From Streptococcus suis (GTDB taxonomy: Bacteria > Bacillota > Bacilli > Lactobacillales > Streptococcaceae): a DNA stretch of 64,000 bases. The notes below the pieces were generated by a model that saw only the letters and a program-made list of their open reading frames with translations, ran no database searches and was not told the origin of the DNA. This document shows positions 42,512 through 49,762 of the stretch, in pieces. Each line of letters opens with the position of its first letter. The stretch's first letter is position 1. The stretch spans positions 62,001-126,000 of the forward strand of contig NZ_POJH01000017.1 in the NCBI RefSeq assembly GCF_002960625.1, written 5' to 3'. The position numbers and the translations under genes are program-made.

Positions 42512-43297
42512 ATGACGAAACAAATTCACTGGGATGGCACACTTTCACAAGAAGGTCTTGAGATTATCAAGGGTGAGGGAGGCGTGATTGTTTGCCCGAC
42601 TAAGGTTGGTTACATCATCATGACTGCAGACAAGGCTGGCTTGGAGCGGAAGTTTGACGCTAAAGAGCGTAAGCGTAATAAGCCGGGCGTGGTCCTTTGT
42701 GGTAGCATGGAGGAGCTTCGTGAGTTGGCTCAGTTGACTCCTGAGATTGATGCCTTCTACCAAAAACATTGGGATGAGGACATTTTGTTGGGTTGTATCC
42801 TGCCTTGGAAACCAGAGGCTTATGCCAAGTTGCAGGCTTATGGGGACGGTCGTGAAGAGTTGATGACTGATGTGCGTGGGACTTCGTGCTTTGTTATCAA
42901 GTTTGGTGTGGCTGGCGAGCAGATTGCTAAGGAAATGTGGGAAAAAGAAGGTCGTATGGTCTACGCTTCATCTGCTAACCCATCAGGTAAGGGAAATCGT
43001 GGTAAGGTAGAAGGTATCGGTGAGCGTATCGCGTCTAAGGTAGACTTGATTATCGAGGCGGACGACTATGTGGCATCTATCCAACCAGACAAGACCATCG
43101 AAACCCGCTATGAGCAAGGGGTTATGGTGTCCATGGTAGACAAAGATGGTAAACTTATTCCAGAACAAGGTGCAGATAGTCGTTCTATCAGCCCATGCCC
43201 AGTTGTCATCCGTAAGGGTCTGGACATCGATAAAATCATGATGCACTTGTCAGACCACTTCAACTCTTGGGACTATAGACAAGGGGAATACTATTAA
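42512..43297 (+). CDS. Sua5/YciO/YrdC-domain protein
   Basis: This 261-aa protein has a YrdC-like RNA/nucleotide-binding fold, the family of threonylcarbamoyl-AMP synthases. The KR-rich KERKRNKPGVVLCGSMEEL segment and the SSANPSGKGNRGKV loop (about 155-170) are the typical substrate-binding parts. It lacks the short compact layout of TsaC and may be a paralogue of different role. AAAGAGG is eight bases before ATG 42512 but only two before ATG 42506, so 42512 is preferred. It is monocistronic, with a terminator after it. Confidence 0.82.
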   Translation: MTKQIHWDGTLSQEGLEIIKGEGGVIVCPTKVGYIIMTADKAGLERKFDAKERKRNKPGVVLCGSMEELRELAQLTPEIDAFYQKHWDEDILLGCILPWKPEAYAKLQAYGDGREELMTDVRGTSCFVIKFGVAGEQIAKEMWEKEGRMVYASSANPSGKGNRGKVEGIGERIASKVDLIIEADDYVASIQPDKTIETRYEQGVMVSMVDKDGKLIPEQGADSRSISPCPVVIRKGLDIDKIMMHLSDHFNSWDYRQGEYY

Positions 43298-43311
43298 GAT
43301 AATGTAGAACG

Positions 43312-43335
43312 AACGATCCGAAAGGGTCGTTTTTT
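43312..43335 (+). terminator. Terminator after the YrdC-domain gene
   Basis: AACGATCC-GAAA-GGGTCGTT with T6. The same hairpin type recurs at 43917-43940 and 45992-46014. Confidence 0.88.
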
Positions 43336-43357
43336 GCTCTAATCTATATAGTATTGG

Positions 43358-43394
43358 TTTACAATTTTTGCAAAATGTGTTACAATGTAACACA
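43358..43394 (+). promoter_or_regulatory. Promoter and palindromic operator of the RelB/RelE-type pair
   Basis: TTTACA (43358-43363), a 17-base spacer and TACAAT (43381-43386) form a promoter. The perfect palindrome TGTGTTAC-AAT-GTAACACA (43376-43394) covers the -10 box, as expected for autorepression by an antitoxin-toxin complex. Confidence 0.75.
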
Positions 43395-43412
43395 AAGAAG
43401 CGAGGTAAGATG

Positions 43413-43634
43413 ATGAGTACAGTAACTATTCGATTAAACAAAGAGGAAGAAGTATTTTTCAAGAGCTATGCTCAATTGACTGGTCAAAGTCTTTCAAGTT
43501 TATTTAAGAAGGCGCTTGAGCGTGATATTGAGGATGAGTATGATTTGAATATTTACCGTCAAGCCTACGAGGAGTACCAGAAAGATCCTGAAACCATCAG
43601 TCATGCTGATTTCAAGAAGGAACTTGGTCTGTAA
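43413..43634 (+). CDS. RelB/DUF6290-type antitoxin
   Basis: This is a 73-aa protein beginning STVTIRLNKEEEVFFKSYAQLTGQSLSSLFKKAL, a ribbon-helix-helix DNA-binding pattern, with an acidic C-terminal arm (DEYDLNIYRQAYEEYQKDPETISH) that would wrap the toxin. GAGG precedes ATG 43413 by seven bases; ATG 43410 is closer and 43368 would lie inside the operator. The toxin gene starts two bases after its stop. Confidence 0.87.
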   Translation: MSTVTIRLNKEEEVFFKSYAQLTGQSLSSLFKKALERDIEDEYDLNIYRQAYEEYQKDPETISHADFKKELGL

Positions 43635-43635
43635 T

Positions 43636-43896
43636 ATGTTCCATGTAGAGTATTCTAAGAAGGCACAGAAGCAAATCAGAAAATTGGATAAGCCAATCCA
43701 AAGATTATTATTTGCATGGGTGGATAAACACCTAGATGGTACAGTTAATCCGAGGTTGCATGGCAAGGGATTGACAGGGGACCATGCCAATGAGTGGCGT
43801 TATCGTATCGGTGATTATCGATTGATTTGCGATATTCAGGATGATAGGATGGTTATTCTGGCACTTGAATTTGGTCATCGTAGAGATATTTACTAA
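43636..43896 (+). CDS. RelE/ParE-family toxin
   Basis: This is an 86-aa protein with the RelE fold signatures YSKKAQKQIRKLDKPIQRLL, LHGKGLTGDHANEWRYRIGDYRLICDI and a C-terminal GHRRDIY. RelE members usually cleave mRNA in the ribosome; ParE members block gyrase. The sequence here looks RelE-like. It follows the antitoxin with a one-base gap and likely relies on translational coupling. A terminator lies 20 bases after its stop. Confidence 0.88.
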   Translation: MFHVEYSKKAQKQIRKLDKPIQRLLFAWVDKHLDGTVNPRLHGKGLTGDHANEWRYRIGDYRLICDIQDDRMVILALEFGHRRDIY

Positions 43897-43916
43897 TAGC
43901 TGTTAATATGAAGTAG

Positions 43917-43942
43917 AACGATCCGAAAGGGTCGTTTTTTAG
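43917..43942 (+). terminator. Terminator of the toxin-antitoxin operon
   Basis: AACGATCC-GAAA-GGGTCGTT followed by T6, almost identical to 43312-43335. Confidence 0.85.
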
Positions 43943-43948
43943 TACATA

Positions 43949-43981
43949 AAAAAACTGACCGAAAATTTTTCAGTCAGTTTG
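43949..43981 (-). terminator. Terminator of the rgg-like gene
   Basis: On the minus strand AAACTGAC and GTCAGTTT form a stem followed by a T run. The 5' arm lies in the last codons of the Rgg-type gene. Confidence 0.78.
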
Positions 43982-44818
43982 GTGTTGTTTGATTAGGGAC
44001 TTGATGCTAGTCAAGATATGTTGCTCGTCCGTCAGTTCCAAGATTTGTAGCCCTTTGTCAATTAGTTCCTGTTTATTTTCAGCAAGTCCGAGATAGACAT
44101 AGGCACGGGCTAGTTGGTCATAGCGTTTTTCTTGTTTGGCTAGTTCCATGAGTTTGGTGGCAAAAAAACGGGCTTTTTCTTTCTTTTTCCAATCTAGGAA
44201 ATAATAGCTTAGAAATTGGTATTGAGAAAGAATGGACGGTTTAATTCGCTTAAAATCATGATATTTTTCAAGACGCTTCAAAAGCAAGTCACAAGTTTTT
44301 TCTACTGTGTCAACAGGTAGGGTATGAAGAAGGCTACCAACTATAATAATGTCGTTGTAGTACCAATTTTCGTTGTCAATAATTTGTGACCACAAGTATT
44401 GGGCAGGTTTGTGATGAGATGTCTCTAGAACTGTATTTGTTCTAGCGGATACAATAGTTTCCAGAATAAGGCATCTTCTATGTACGGGAATGTCATCGTG
44501 TTCTTTACTCAAGTGCTCATGACAACGTTTGATGAGGTCTACCATTTTTTGAGTTGTAGGTGTTCTTAAGTTATCAATATCATAGAGTAATTGTTGGCGT
44601 TGGCTGGGCTGATAGTAGTTACAGAGGTATTCAAATTCCTCGAAGGTCATATCCACTTGCTTGAGCAAGAAACGCATGAGTTCGTAGCTGGGAATAGTTT
44701 GATTTTTCTCGAAACGAACCAAGGTCGTCCGATTGATATATTTCCCACAAATCTGCTCCTGGCTCAAATGTTTGCTTTTTCGAATTTCTCTGTAAACACT
44801 TCCGTAATCCCACCGCAT
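43970..44818 (-). CDS. Rgg/GadR/MutR family transcriptional regulator
   Basis: This 282-aa protein has an N-terminal XRE-type helix-turn-helix (REIRKSKHLSQEQICGKYINRTTLVRFEKNQTIPSYELMRFLL, about 10-52) and a long helical TPR-like C-terminal domain, the layout of Rgg regulators that sense short secreted peptides in streptococci. AAAGGATATT precedes the ATG. It is divergent from a set of tiny ORFs and a secreted protein, which would be its expected targets. I did not find a typical hydrophobic SHP gene immediately next to it, so its ligand is open. Confidence 0.9.
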   Translation of the reverse strand: MRWDYGSVYREIRKSKHLSQEQICGKYINRTTLVRFEKNQTIPSYELMRFLLKQVDMTFEEFEYLCNYYQPSQRQQLLYDIDNLRTPTTQKMVDLIKRCHEHLSKEHDDIPVHRRCLILETIVSARTNTVLETSHHKPAQYLWSQIIDNENWYYNDIIIVGSLLHTLPVDTVEKTCDLLLKRLEKYHDFKRIKPSILSQYQFLSYYFLDWKKKEKARFFATKLMELAKQEKRYDQLARAYVYLGLAENKQELIDKGLQILELTDEQHILTSIKSLIKQHQTD

Positions 44819-44935
44819 AACAATATCCTTTCATCAAATTGTGATTATATGCAACAAAAATAAGAAATTTTACAAAGATAGTATACCATAAAAGCGTAAG
44901 GAATGCACAATCTTGTATCAGGTAGAAAGGAGAAA

Positions 44936-44995
44936 ATGAAAACGGCAGATGTTCTTGATAAGAATGGATGCATTCGACAATCTATTTTTAGTTAG
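44936..44995 (+). CDS. Possible 19-aa peptide next to the Rgg-type gene
   Basis: AGAAAGGAG lies six bases before an ATG that opens a 19-codon frame reading MKTADVLDKNGCIRQSIFS. It contains one cysteine and is not strongly hydrophobic, unlike SHP pheromones. The same AGAAAGGAGAA motif precedes the next ORF. Translation is plausible from the ribosome-binding site, but function is unknown. Confidence 0.38.
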   Translation: MKTADVLDKNGCIRQSIFS

Positions 44996-45010
44996 AAAGG
45001 AGAAGAACAA

Positions 45011-45142
45011 GTGAAAAGATATTTTTCAATTACTGCAATTATTCTAATTGCAATATGGGTAAGTATATCGACCTTAAGATTATTTTCTCATGAGGAAAGA
45101 GACATTTATGAAACACAACCTATAATTAACCAGTTAGCTTAG
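45011..45142 (+). CDS. Small membrane or secreted peptide, 43 aa
   Basis: The frame starts GTG with AGAAAGGAGAA six to eight bases upstream. The 43-residue product has a basic start (KRYFS), a hydrophobic stretch (ITAIILIAIWVSIS, about 7-20) and a polar tail (SHEERDIYETQPIINQLA). It could be a membrane peptide, or a signal-bearing precursor. It is divergent from the Rgg-type gene and followed by a small membrane protein and a secreted protein. Confidence 0.5.
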   Translation: MKRYFSITAIILIAIWVSISTLRLFSHEERDIYETQPIINQLA

Positions 45143-45174
45143 GTGACGATAGATTATTTAATTGGGGGAGGATT

Positions 45175-45393
45175 ATGATGAGAGAGATTGATTCTAATAC
45201 CTTGTTTTTAAGTGGTATTATTGTTCTTTGTTTCAGTTTTTTATTATTCCATATCAATCCTTATCAAATCGTTGATACAGATTTTTGGTTGTGGATACAG
45301 ACTTTTTTATATACATTAGTATGGCGACCTATGGGGACGATTGGAATGATTGTTGGTACAACTCTTCTTTATAAAGCTATAAAAAGAAACTAA
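45175..45393 (+). CDS. Small two-helix membrane protein, 72 aa
   Basis: GGGGGAGGATT stands directly before two ATGs (45175 and 45178). The product has two hydrophobic helices (TLFLSGIIVLCFSFLLF, about 9-25, and LYTLVWRPMGTIGMIVGTTLLY, about 45-66) and a basic tail KAIKRN. The family is not recognised. Next to a secreted protein and an Rgg-type regulator it could be an immunity or accessory membrane protein (inference). Confidence 0.62.
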   Translation: MMREIDSNTLFLSGIIVLCFSFLLFHINPYQIVDTDFWLWIQTFLYTLVWRPMGTIGMIVGTTLLYKAIKRN

Positions 45394-45419
45394 TTTCATT
45401 TTGGGAAAGTGAGAATATT

Positions 45420-45986
45420 ATGAAACAGTTGAAATTGTTAATTTTATTGATGCTAAGTTTAATTTGTTTGGTCGGGGTAGATTCAGCAAAGGCAGAAACT
45501 ATTCCAGGCACTAATTTGGAAATTATTTCTAAATTAGTGGTGAAAGATGTGTCATCAGGAACTTACTATCAATTTGAAACTTTAGAGGGAAGAAATATAT
45601 TTGTTGAGTCCAATACCAAATATAAATCCCGTTCGAATGGAGTGCGTGCAACCCGAAGGATATTTTCTCATTCTTATCGTGATTCGGGGACCTCATCTGC
45701 TATCTCTACGACAGCTTATGGTGGTCGTGCAGGTGCTAGTCTAACAGTATCGGCAGGTGCAGGTTTTACCCACCCCAAATATGGTCTTGGTTTATCATTA
45801 GGGATTTCTGCGACACATAATGTACCACCGTATACCTACGGATACATTATCTTGAAGTCTACTTTTACTGTTAATGTCTATAGATTAGAAGTGCAATATT
45901 ATGGTTCCAACAGATGGCATTCAGCCGGTCGAGTTCATACTTTTAGTAATATCCGAACATGGAGTGAGCTAAGAACTTGGAAATAA
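45420..45986 (+). CDS. Secreted protein of unknown function, 188 aa
   Basis: It has a clear signal peptide (KQLKLLILLMLSLICLVGV, cleavage near AKAE at residue 28). The mature part has an N-terminal beta-like region, a basic stretch (KSRSNGVRATRR), a Gly/Ala/Ser-rich centre (AYGGRAGASLTVSAGAGF ... LGLSLGIS) and an aromatic C-terminus rich in Tyr and Trp ending TWSELRTWK. There is no cell-wall anchor. The glycine-rich amphipathic core could be a membrane-active or pore region, but this is speculation. The terminator 5 bases after the stop separates it from the ABC genes. Confidence 0.75.
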   Translation: MKQLKLLILLMLSLICLVGVDSAKAETIPGTNLEIISKLVVKDVSSGTYYQFETLEGRNIFVESNTKYKSRSNGVRATRRIFSHSYRDSGTSSAISTTAYGGRAGASLTVSAGAGFTHPKYGLGLSLGISATHNVPPYTYGYIILKSTFTVNVYRLEVQYYGSNRWHSAGRVHTFSNIRTWSELRTWK

Positions 45987-45991
45987 AGTAG

Positions 45992-46014
45992 CGACCCGAA
46001 AGGGTCGTTTTTTG
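45992..46014 (+). terminator. Terminator after the secreted 188-aa protein gene
   Basis: CGACCC-GAAA-GGGTCG followed by T6. Confidence 0.88.
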
Positions 46015-46049
46015 GTATCTTTACATTATTTTTATTGCTTCTTAGCCCC

Positions 46050-46075
46050 TTGTTTGATATTATTATATTAAACAA
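46050..46075. promoter_or_regulatory. Dyad upstream of the ABC transporter genes (candidate operator)
   Basis: TTGTTT-G-ATAT and ATAT-T-AAACAA are near-symmetric arms about a TATT centre, 31 bases before the ATPase start codon. The regulator is unknown. Confidence 0.45.
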
Positions 46076-46106
46076 AACCTGCCATTTCCCCAAGAAAGGA
46101 GTTTCT

Positions 46107-46991
46107 ATGCTGAAAGTAGTCGATATCTGTAAGCGATACGGTGCCCATCAGGTCTTGTCCTATGTGTCCTTTGAGTTGCAAGCTGGGGACTTGGTGGCCC
46201 TAGTAGGTCCCAATGGTGTGGGAAAATCCACCCTCCTAAATATCATCAGCAATACAGAAACCGCTGACCGTGGGTCGGTAACTATCCATGGTCGGCCCAA
46301 TAGTGACCGAGCGATTTTTCAGGATATGTCTGTCATGTTGGATGCCCAAGCACTTTATCCACAGTTGACGGGTTATGACCATCTGACCTATGTGGCTGCC
46401 ACCCACAAGCTGGGGAAAAAGGAAGTGGATGCGTTGGTGGAAGAATTGGGGATGGGCTACTATGTCAAAAAGCGGGTGGCTGGTTATTCCATGGGTATGA
46501 AGCAGAAGTTGATCTTTGCCATGGCTGTCCTTCCCAAGCCCAAGCTCCTGTTGCTGGATGAACCCCATATCGGCTTGGACCCGACCAATATCATCCAGCA
46601 GCGGGAATTTCTTCTAAACCTACAGGCAGAAGGGGTTGCCATTTTGCTTTCTTCCCACCATCTGTCGGAAATTGAGAAGCTGACCAATCAGGTTTATTTT
46701 CTCAAGGCCAGCAAGTTGATTGCCACAGAAGTGGAGTTGACGGCGGATTATGATTACCATCTTGTTGTGGAAAACTCCAAACAGGTTCAGGAATTTTTAC
46801 GGGATTATCCGCAACTCTTGTGGAAAAAGGCAGGGCAGGGGTTGGTGGAAATCTTCTTGCCCGAGCGAGATTTACTGGATTGTTTGGATCGTATTCCCAT
46901 CCAGCAGGTGGCTGGCCTTACAAAAGCCAGCGACTATATGGAGTCTCTCTACCGTGATCTCTATGTGGAGGAAGGTGGTGAGGGGACATGA
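46107..46991 (+). CDS. ABC transporter ATP-binding protein
   Basis: This is a 294-aa ATPase subunit. It has Walker A GPNGVGKST (about 35-43), the signature-type motif YSMGMKQKL (about 130), Walker B LLLLDEPHIGLDP (about 150-162) and the H-loop SSHHLSEIE. The C-terminal 80 residues form an extra domain common in ABC-2 type exporters. AAAGGAG precedes ATG 46107; an in-frame extension to 46035 was rejected. It is coupled to the permease gene (ATGA overlap). Confidence 0.93.
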   Translation: MLKVVDICKRYGAHQVLSYVSFELQAGDLVALVGPNGVGKSTLLNIISNTETADRGSVTIHGRPNSDRAIFQDMSVMLDAQALYPQLTGYDHLTYVAATHKLGKKEVDALVEELGMGYYVKKRVAGYSMGMKQKLIFAMAVLPKPKLLLLDEPHIGLDPTNIIQQREFLLNLQAEGVAILLSSHHLSEIEKLTNQVYFLKASKLIATEVELTADYDYHLVVENSKQVQEFLRDYPQLLWKKAGQGLVEIFLPERDLLDCLDRIPIQQVAGLTKASDYMESLYRDLYVEEGGEGT

Positions 46992-49330
46992 GGCTGAACT
47001 TTGAAATCAAGAAAATTCTCTGGTCGCCTCTCTACTGCTTGCTTGTGCTGGGTTTTCTGGGTCTGGTCTACCTTCCCATCTCACAACGTCAAGCCCACCA
47101 AGCGGCCTATGTGGAAACCTATAAAGAAGAACTGAGTGAATTGGCTAGTGTCTTGGCAGATATAAAAATTGAGGAGGGGTCAGAAGAAGCACCACGGATG
47201 GTGGGCTTGAAATCCGATATTGAAAGTGTCAGTCAGGCCTTGGATGAGGGGAAGTTTGAAGCTATCCCCAACTACCGCAAACTCATGTATCAGGACCTAG
47301 ATTATTTTATCGGTCAGTATCGGAAAAACTTTCAAACTCGGAATTCCTTGACGCAAACGGAAGTCGAACGTTTGGCCAGATGGAATGACTGGTTACTTGC
47401 CTACCAATTGCCTGATGGTCCTGAAAATCAAGCCTGGTCAACGGGCCGTATTGTTCAAGCCTACTTAGAAAGTTTGTTTGGTTTTCTTCCTGTATTTTTG
47501 GTGCTTGGTTTTCTACTTGCCAATCAACTGTCGGAAAAGACACTGGCTCATCAAGTTTGGCAGTTGCGGCAATGGGATAGTCTGAGTTTGCAGGGGGTCA
47601 GGCGTTTGGCTGCTTCCTTGCTTTCGCTTCTGCTGGCTGTGGGAACAGGCTTGCTCTTTATCCTGGTCTATGATGGGCTGACAGGTCAGTTGGCTGTATC
47701 TAGTTTTCAAGCTCCTCTTGAGATTTTGGGTCAGAGTCAGTTGATAGGTTCTGGGCTTTACGGGCTTATCTTGCTTGGTTTTTGGCTGGTCTTGCTTCTA
47801 GCTGTTCGCTTACTTTTTGGGTTTTTGGACCACTTGTTAGCCAGTCGGTTGATTTTTGTGGTGACGGGCTTACTGTTAGCTCTGGGGCTTTCCTATCAGG
47901 CAGGTGCAGTAGCTGGTTGGTCAGGTCAAATTCTGCCCTTGCTTGCCTTTCCGAGTTTTTTAGACACAGCTGCATTTTCACAGGTCTTTGTAGCGGTGGA
48001 TGTCTTGCTCCTGCTGACCATTGGGCTTTTCATTACTTATTATCTACTGACAGAGAAGAAAAGGCTGGTCCTGACCGTGGGGCATCAGAAGGAATTGCAA
48101 ACAGGGCATTTGGACAAGGTTTGGTCTTTTGATGTTCTCATCCTTAGTCGGCTCAACTCTTGGAAAGGGCTCGTCTTGGGTAACTTGCTCCTAGCTCTGC
48201 TATTTTCCCTACTGACGGGACTAGAAAAGCAAGAGGTTGCCCAGGAGGAGAGGGCTTCGATGGAGTTGGTTGCCCAGTCCTATGAGCAGGATGGGGTCTA
48301 TGTGGAGAGTTTGCAGTCGGAAATCAACCGTCTGAGGCAGTTGGTCAAAGAGGACGCGAGCTATCAGGAGGAGTTGGAGTGGAGAGTGGAGCTTTTACAG
48401 GAATACCATATCTATAAAGATCTCTATGTCAAGCAATGGCAGCTATATCAGGAAAAACCTCAGGATCTGCCGGCTAGTCACCTTGCTATGCTGGAGGCAG
48501 AGCAGGTCTATCTATGGGCTAGAGAGGAGAAGGCTTTTGCCAATGGTGATATTGGGGCCAGCCAGACGGTGGATAATCTTCGCCGTTACCAGACCCACAA
48601 TCAGGTCAGTCAGTATTACTGGCAGCAGCTGATGGAGGCTGGGGTGCCTGCGACCAAGCGGGGCAAGGATGTCGTTTTGACCAGCTTGGAAAATCGTTTT
48701 GATACCAATGATGCCTTGGTTCCAGTAGACGATCCTTCTTGGGACCGCTCCAGAGATCTGTCAGGTATTGGAAGTCTGCGCTCTCTCTTTGATGGTCCAG
48801 CCTATTTGTTGGTACTTTTGCTGGCGGTTTGGCTTGGCAGTAGGGGTAAGGCGGTGGAGGTTGCAGGGAAAAACTGGCGTCTCTATCAGACCCAGCCTGT
48901 GGATTTGCACAAGGTTCTAGTCACCAAGTGGTTGCTGGGACTGGGCCAGGCTCTTTGTTTTACAATGCTCTTTCTAGCTAGTCTTTTCCTAGTCAATAGT
49001 CTGATCGGAGGAATTGGTTATCTGGAAGATGGCCTTATCTTGCTTTCCCATTCGGAGAGGGGGATTTTTCTTGAACTCCTGAGGGGACAAGAACTCTGGG
49101 TCTGGTTCCTTCCAAATGCCCCTTATCTCTTGTGGATGGTGCTTGGCTTGCTGGTATTGGAAATTGTGCTAGTCAGTCTCAATCATCTTTTGCAGGTTCG
49201 GTTTTCAAATCGCTTGGTTGTCTTCATCCTGCTAGCTGGCTCACTGGCTCTACTGGACTACCTCCTCTTTCAAGATCTGGTATTGGATGGGCAGGAAATC
49301 TTTAGGCAGTTAGCTCTGCTATGTTTATAA
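46988..49330 (+). CDS. ABC transporter permease, apparently two halves fused (780 aa)
   Basis: The protein starts with a membrane helix near the N-terminus (ILWSPLYCLLVLGFLGLVYLPI) followed by a large extracytoplasmic helical segment and five to six helices (to about 360). A second helix at about 395 (GLVLGNLLLALLFSLLTGLE) begins an equivalent arrangement with another charged helical segment (about 420-580) and further helices. This looks like two ABC-2 type permease halves in one chain, so one polypeptide may form the whole transmembrane part. The substrate is unknown; the neighbouring secreted protein gene is separated by a terminator. Confidence 0.85.
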   Translation: MRLNFEIKKILWSPLYCLLVLGFLGLVYLPISQRQAHQAAYVETYKEELSELASVLADIKIEEGSEEAPRMVGLKSDIESVSQALDEGKFEAIPNYRKLMYQDLDYFIGQYRKNFQTRNSLTQTEVERLARWNDWLLAYQLPDGPENQAWSTGRIVQAYLESLFGFLPVFLVLGFLLANQLSEKTLAHQVWQLRQWDSLSLQGVRRLAASLLSLLLAVGTGLLFILVYDGLTGQLAVSSFQAPLEILGQSQLIGSGLYGLILLGFWLVLLLAVRLLFGFLDHLLASRLIFVVTGLLLALGLSYQAGAVAGWSGQILPLLAFPSFLDTAAFSQVFVAVDVLLLLTIGLFITYYLLTEKKRLVLTVGHQKELQTGHLDKVWSFDVLILSRLNSWKGLVLGNLLLALLFSLLTGLEKQEVAQEERASMELVAQSYEQDGVYVESLQSEINRLRQLVKEDASYQEELEWRVELLQEYHIYKDLYVKQWQLYQEKPQDLPASHLAMLEAEQVYLWAREEKAFANGDIGASQTVDNLRRYQTHNQVSQYYWQQLMEAGVPATKRGKDVVLTSLENRFDTNDALVPVDDPSWDRSRDLSGIGSLRSLFDGPAYLLVLLLAVWLGSRGKAVEVAGKNWRLYQTQPVDLHKVLVTKWLLGLGQALCFTMLFLASLFLVNSLIGGIGYLEDGLILLSHSERGIFLELLRGQELWVWFLPNAPYLLWMVLGLLVLEIVLVSLNHLLQVRFSNRLVVFILLAGSLALLDYLLFQDLVLDGQEIFRQLALLCL

Positions 49331-49370
49331 AAGGGAGGCTGAGTGAGCAGGGGCATGTAAATATAGAGTT

Positions 49371-49672
49371 ATACTCTTCGAAAATCAAAAATATCTGTTG
49401 TCAACTTGACTAGATGAGTGGGAGTGGGAAAGAACTCGACCAGTCTGAAAAGAGTTCGTCTTCCCACCCCCGCATAGTTGATTAGGTCAGATTTGGAGTG
49501 TGAAACACGAACAAATCTGCCAATCAACCACTGCGCTGAGATGTTGACACGAACTCTGAGAAGAGAGGCTGGACTTTTTGCTCAGCCTCAGCCTGCTCCC
49601 TTGAAACAGGAGAGGAGCGGAGTTCTATCTTCGGCTTCGTTTTCTAGGCTACTTTTGATTTCCATTGAGTAT
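49371..49672. repeat. BOX-like element interrupted by repeat R3
   Basis: The ends ATACTCTTCGAAAATCAAAA and CTTTTGATTTCCATTGAGTAT are inverted repeats resembling the outer ends of pneumococcal BOX elements (from memory). The interior contains the 144-nt repeat R3 and a segment (49588-49637) shared with 34731-34780. The 49331-49762 gap holds no plausible gene. Confidence 0.6.
49420..49563. repeat. Small repeat element R3, inverted copy of R2
   Basis: It is the reverse complement of 36213-36356, with the same 144-nt length and about ten mismatches by eye, and lies inside the BOX-like element. Confidence 0.78.
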
Positions 49673-49690
49673 TAGAAACATATGAAAAAT

Positions 49691-49720
49691 ACCGACCTTT
49701 CCTTCGGGGATCGGGTCGGT
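49691..49720 (-). terminator. Terminator of the secreted-protein gene on the minus strand
   Basis: ACCGACC and GGTCGGT form the stem. Read on the minus strand it is followed by ATTTTTC. It lies 40 bases beyond the stop of the 369-aa gene. Confidence 0.78.
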
Positions 49721-49762
49721 ATCTTTGTGTTATGGGTTCGTGCTGCTTAGCAGAAGAAGTTC

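Noticed and set aside
45420-45986. Lactococcin 972-type bacteriocin
   Set aside because: The protein is far longer than that family and lacks its conserved tryptophan, glycine and histidine pattern as I remember it.
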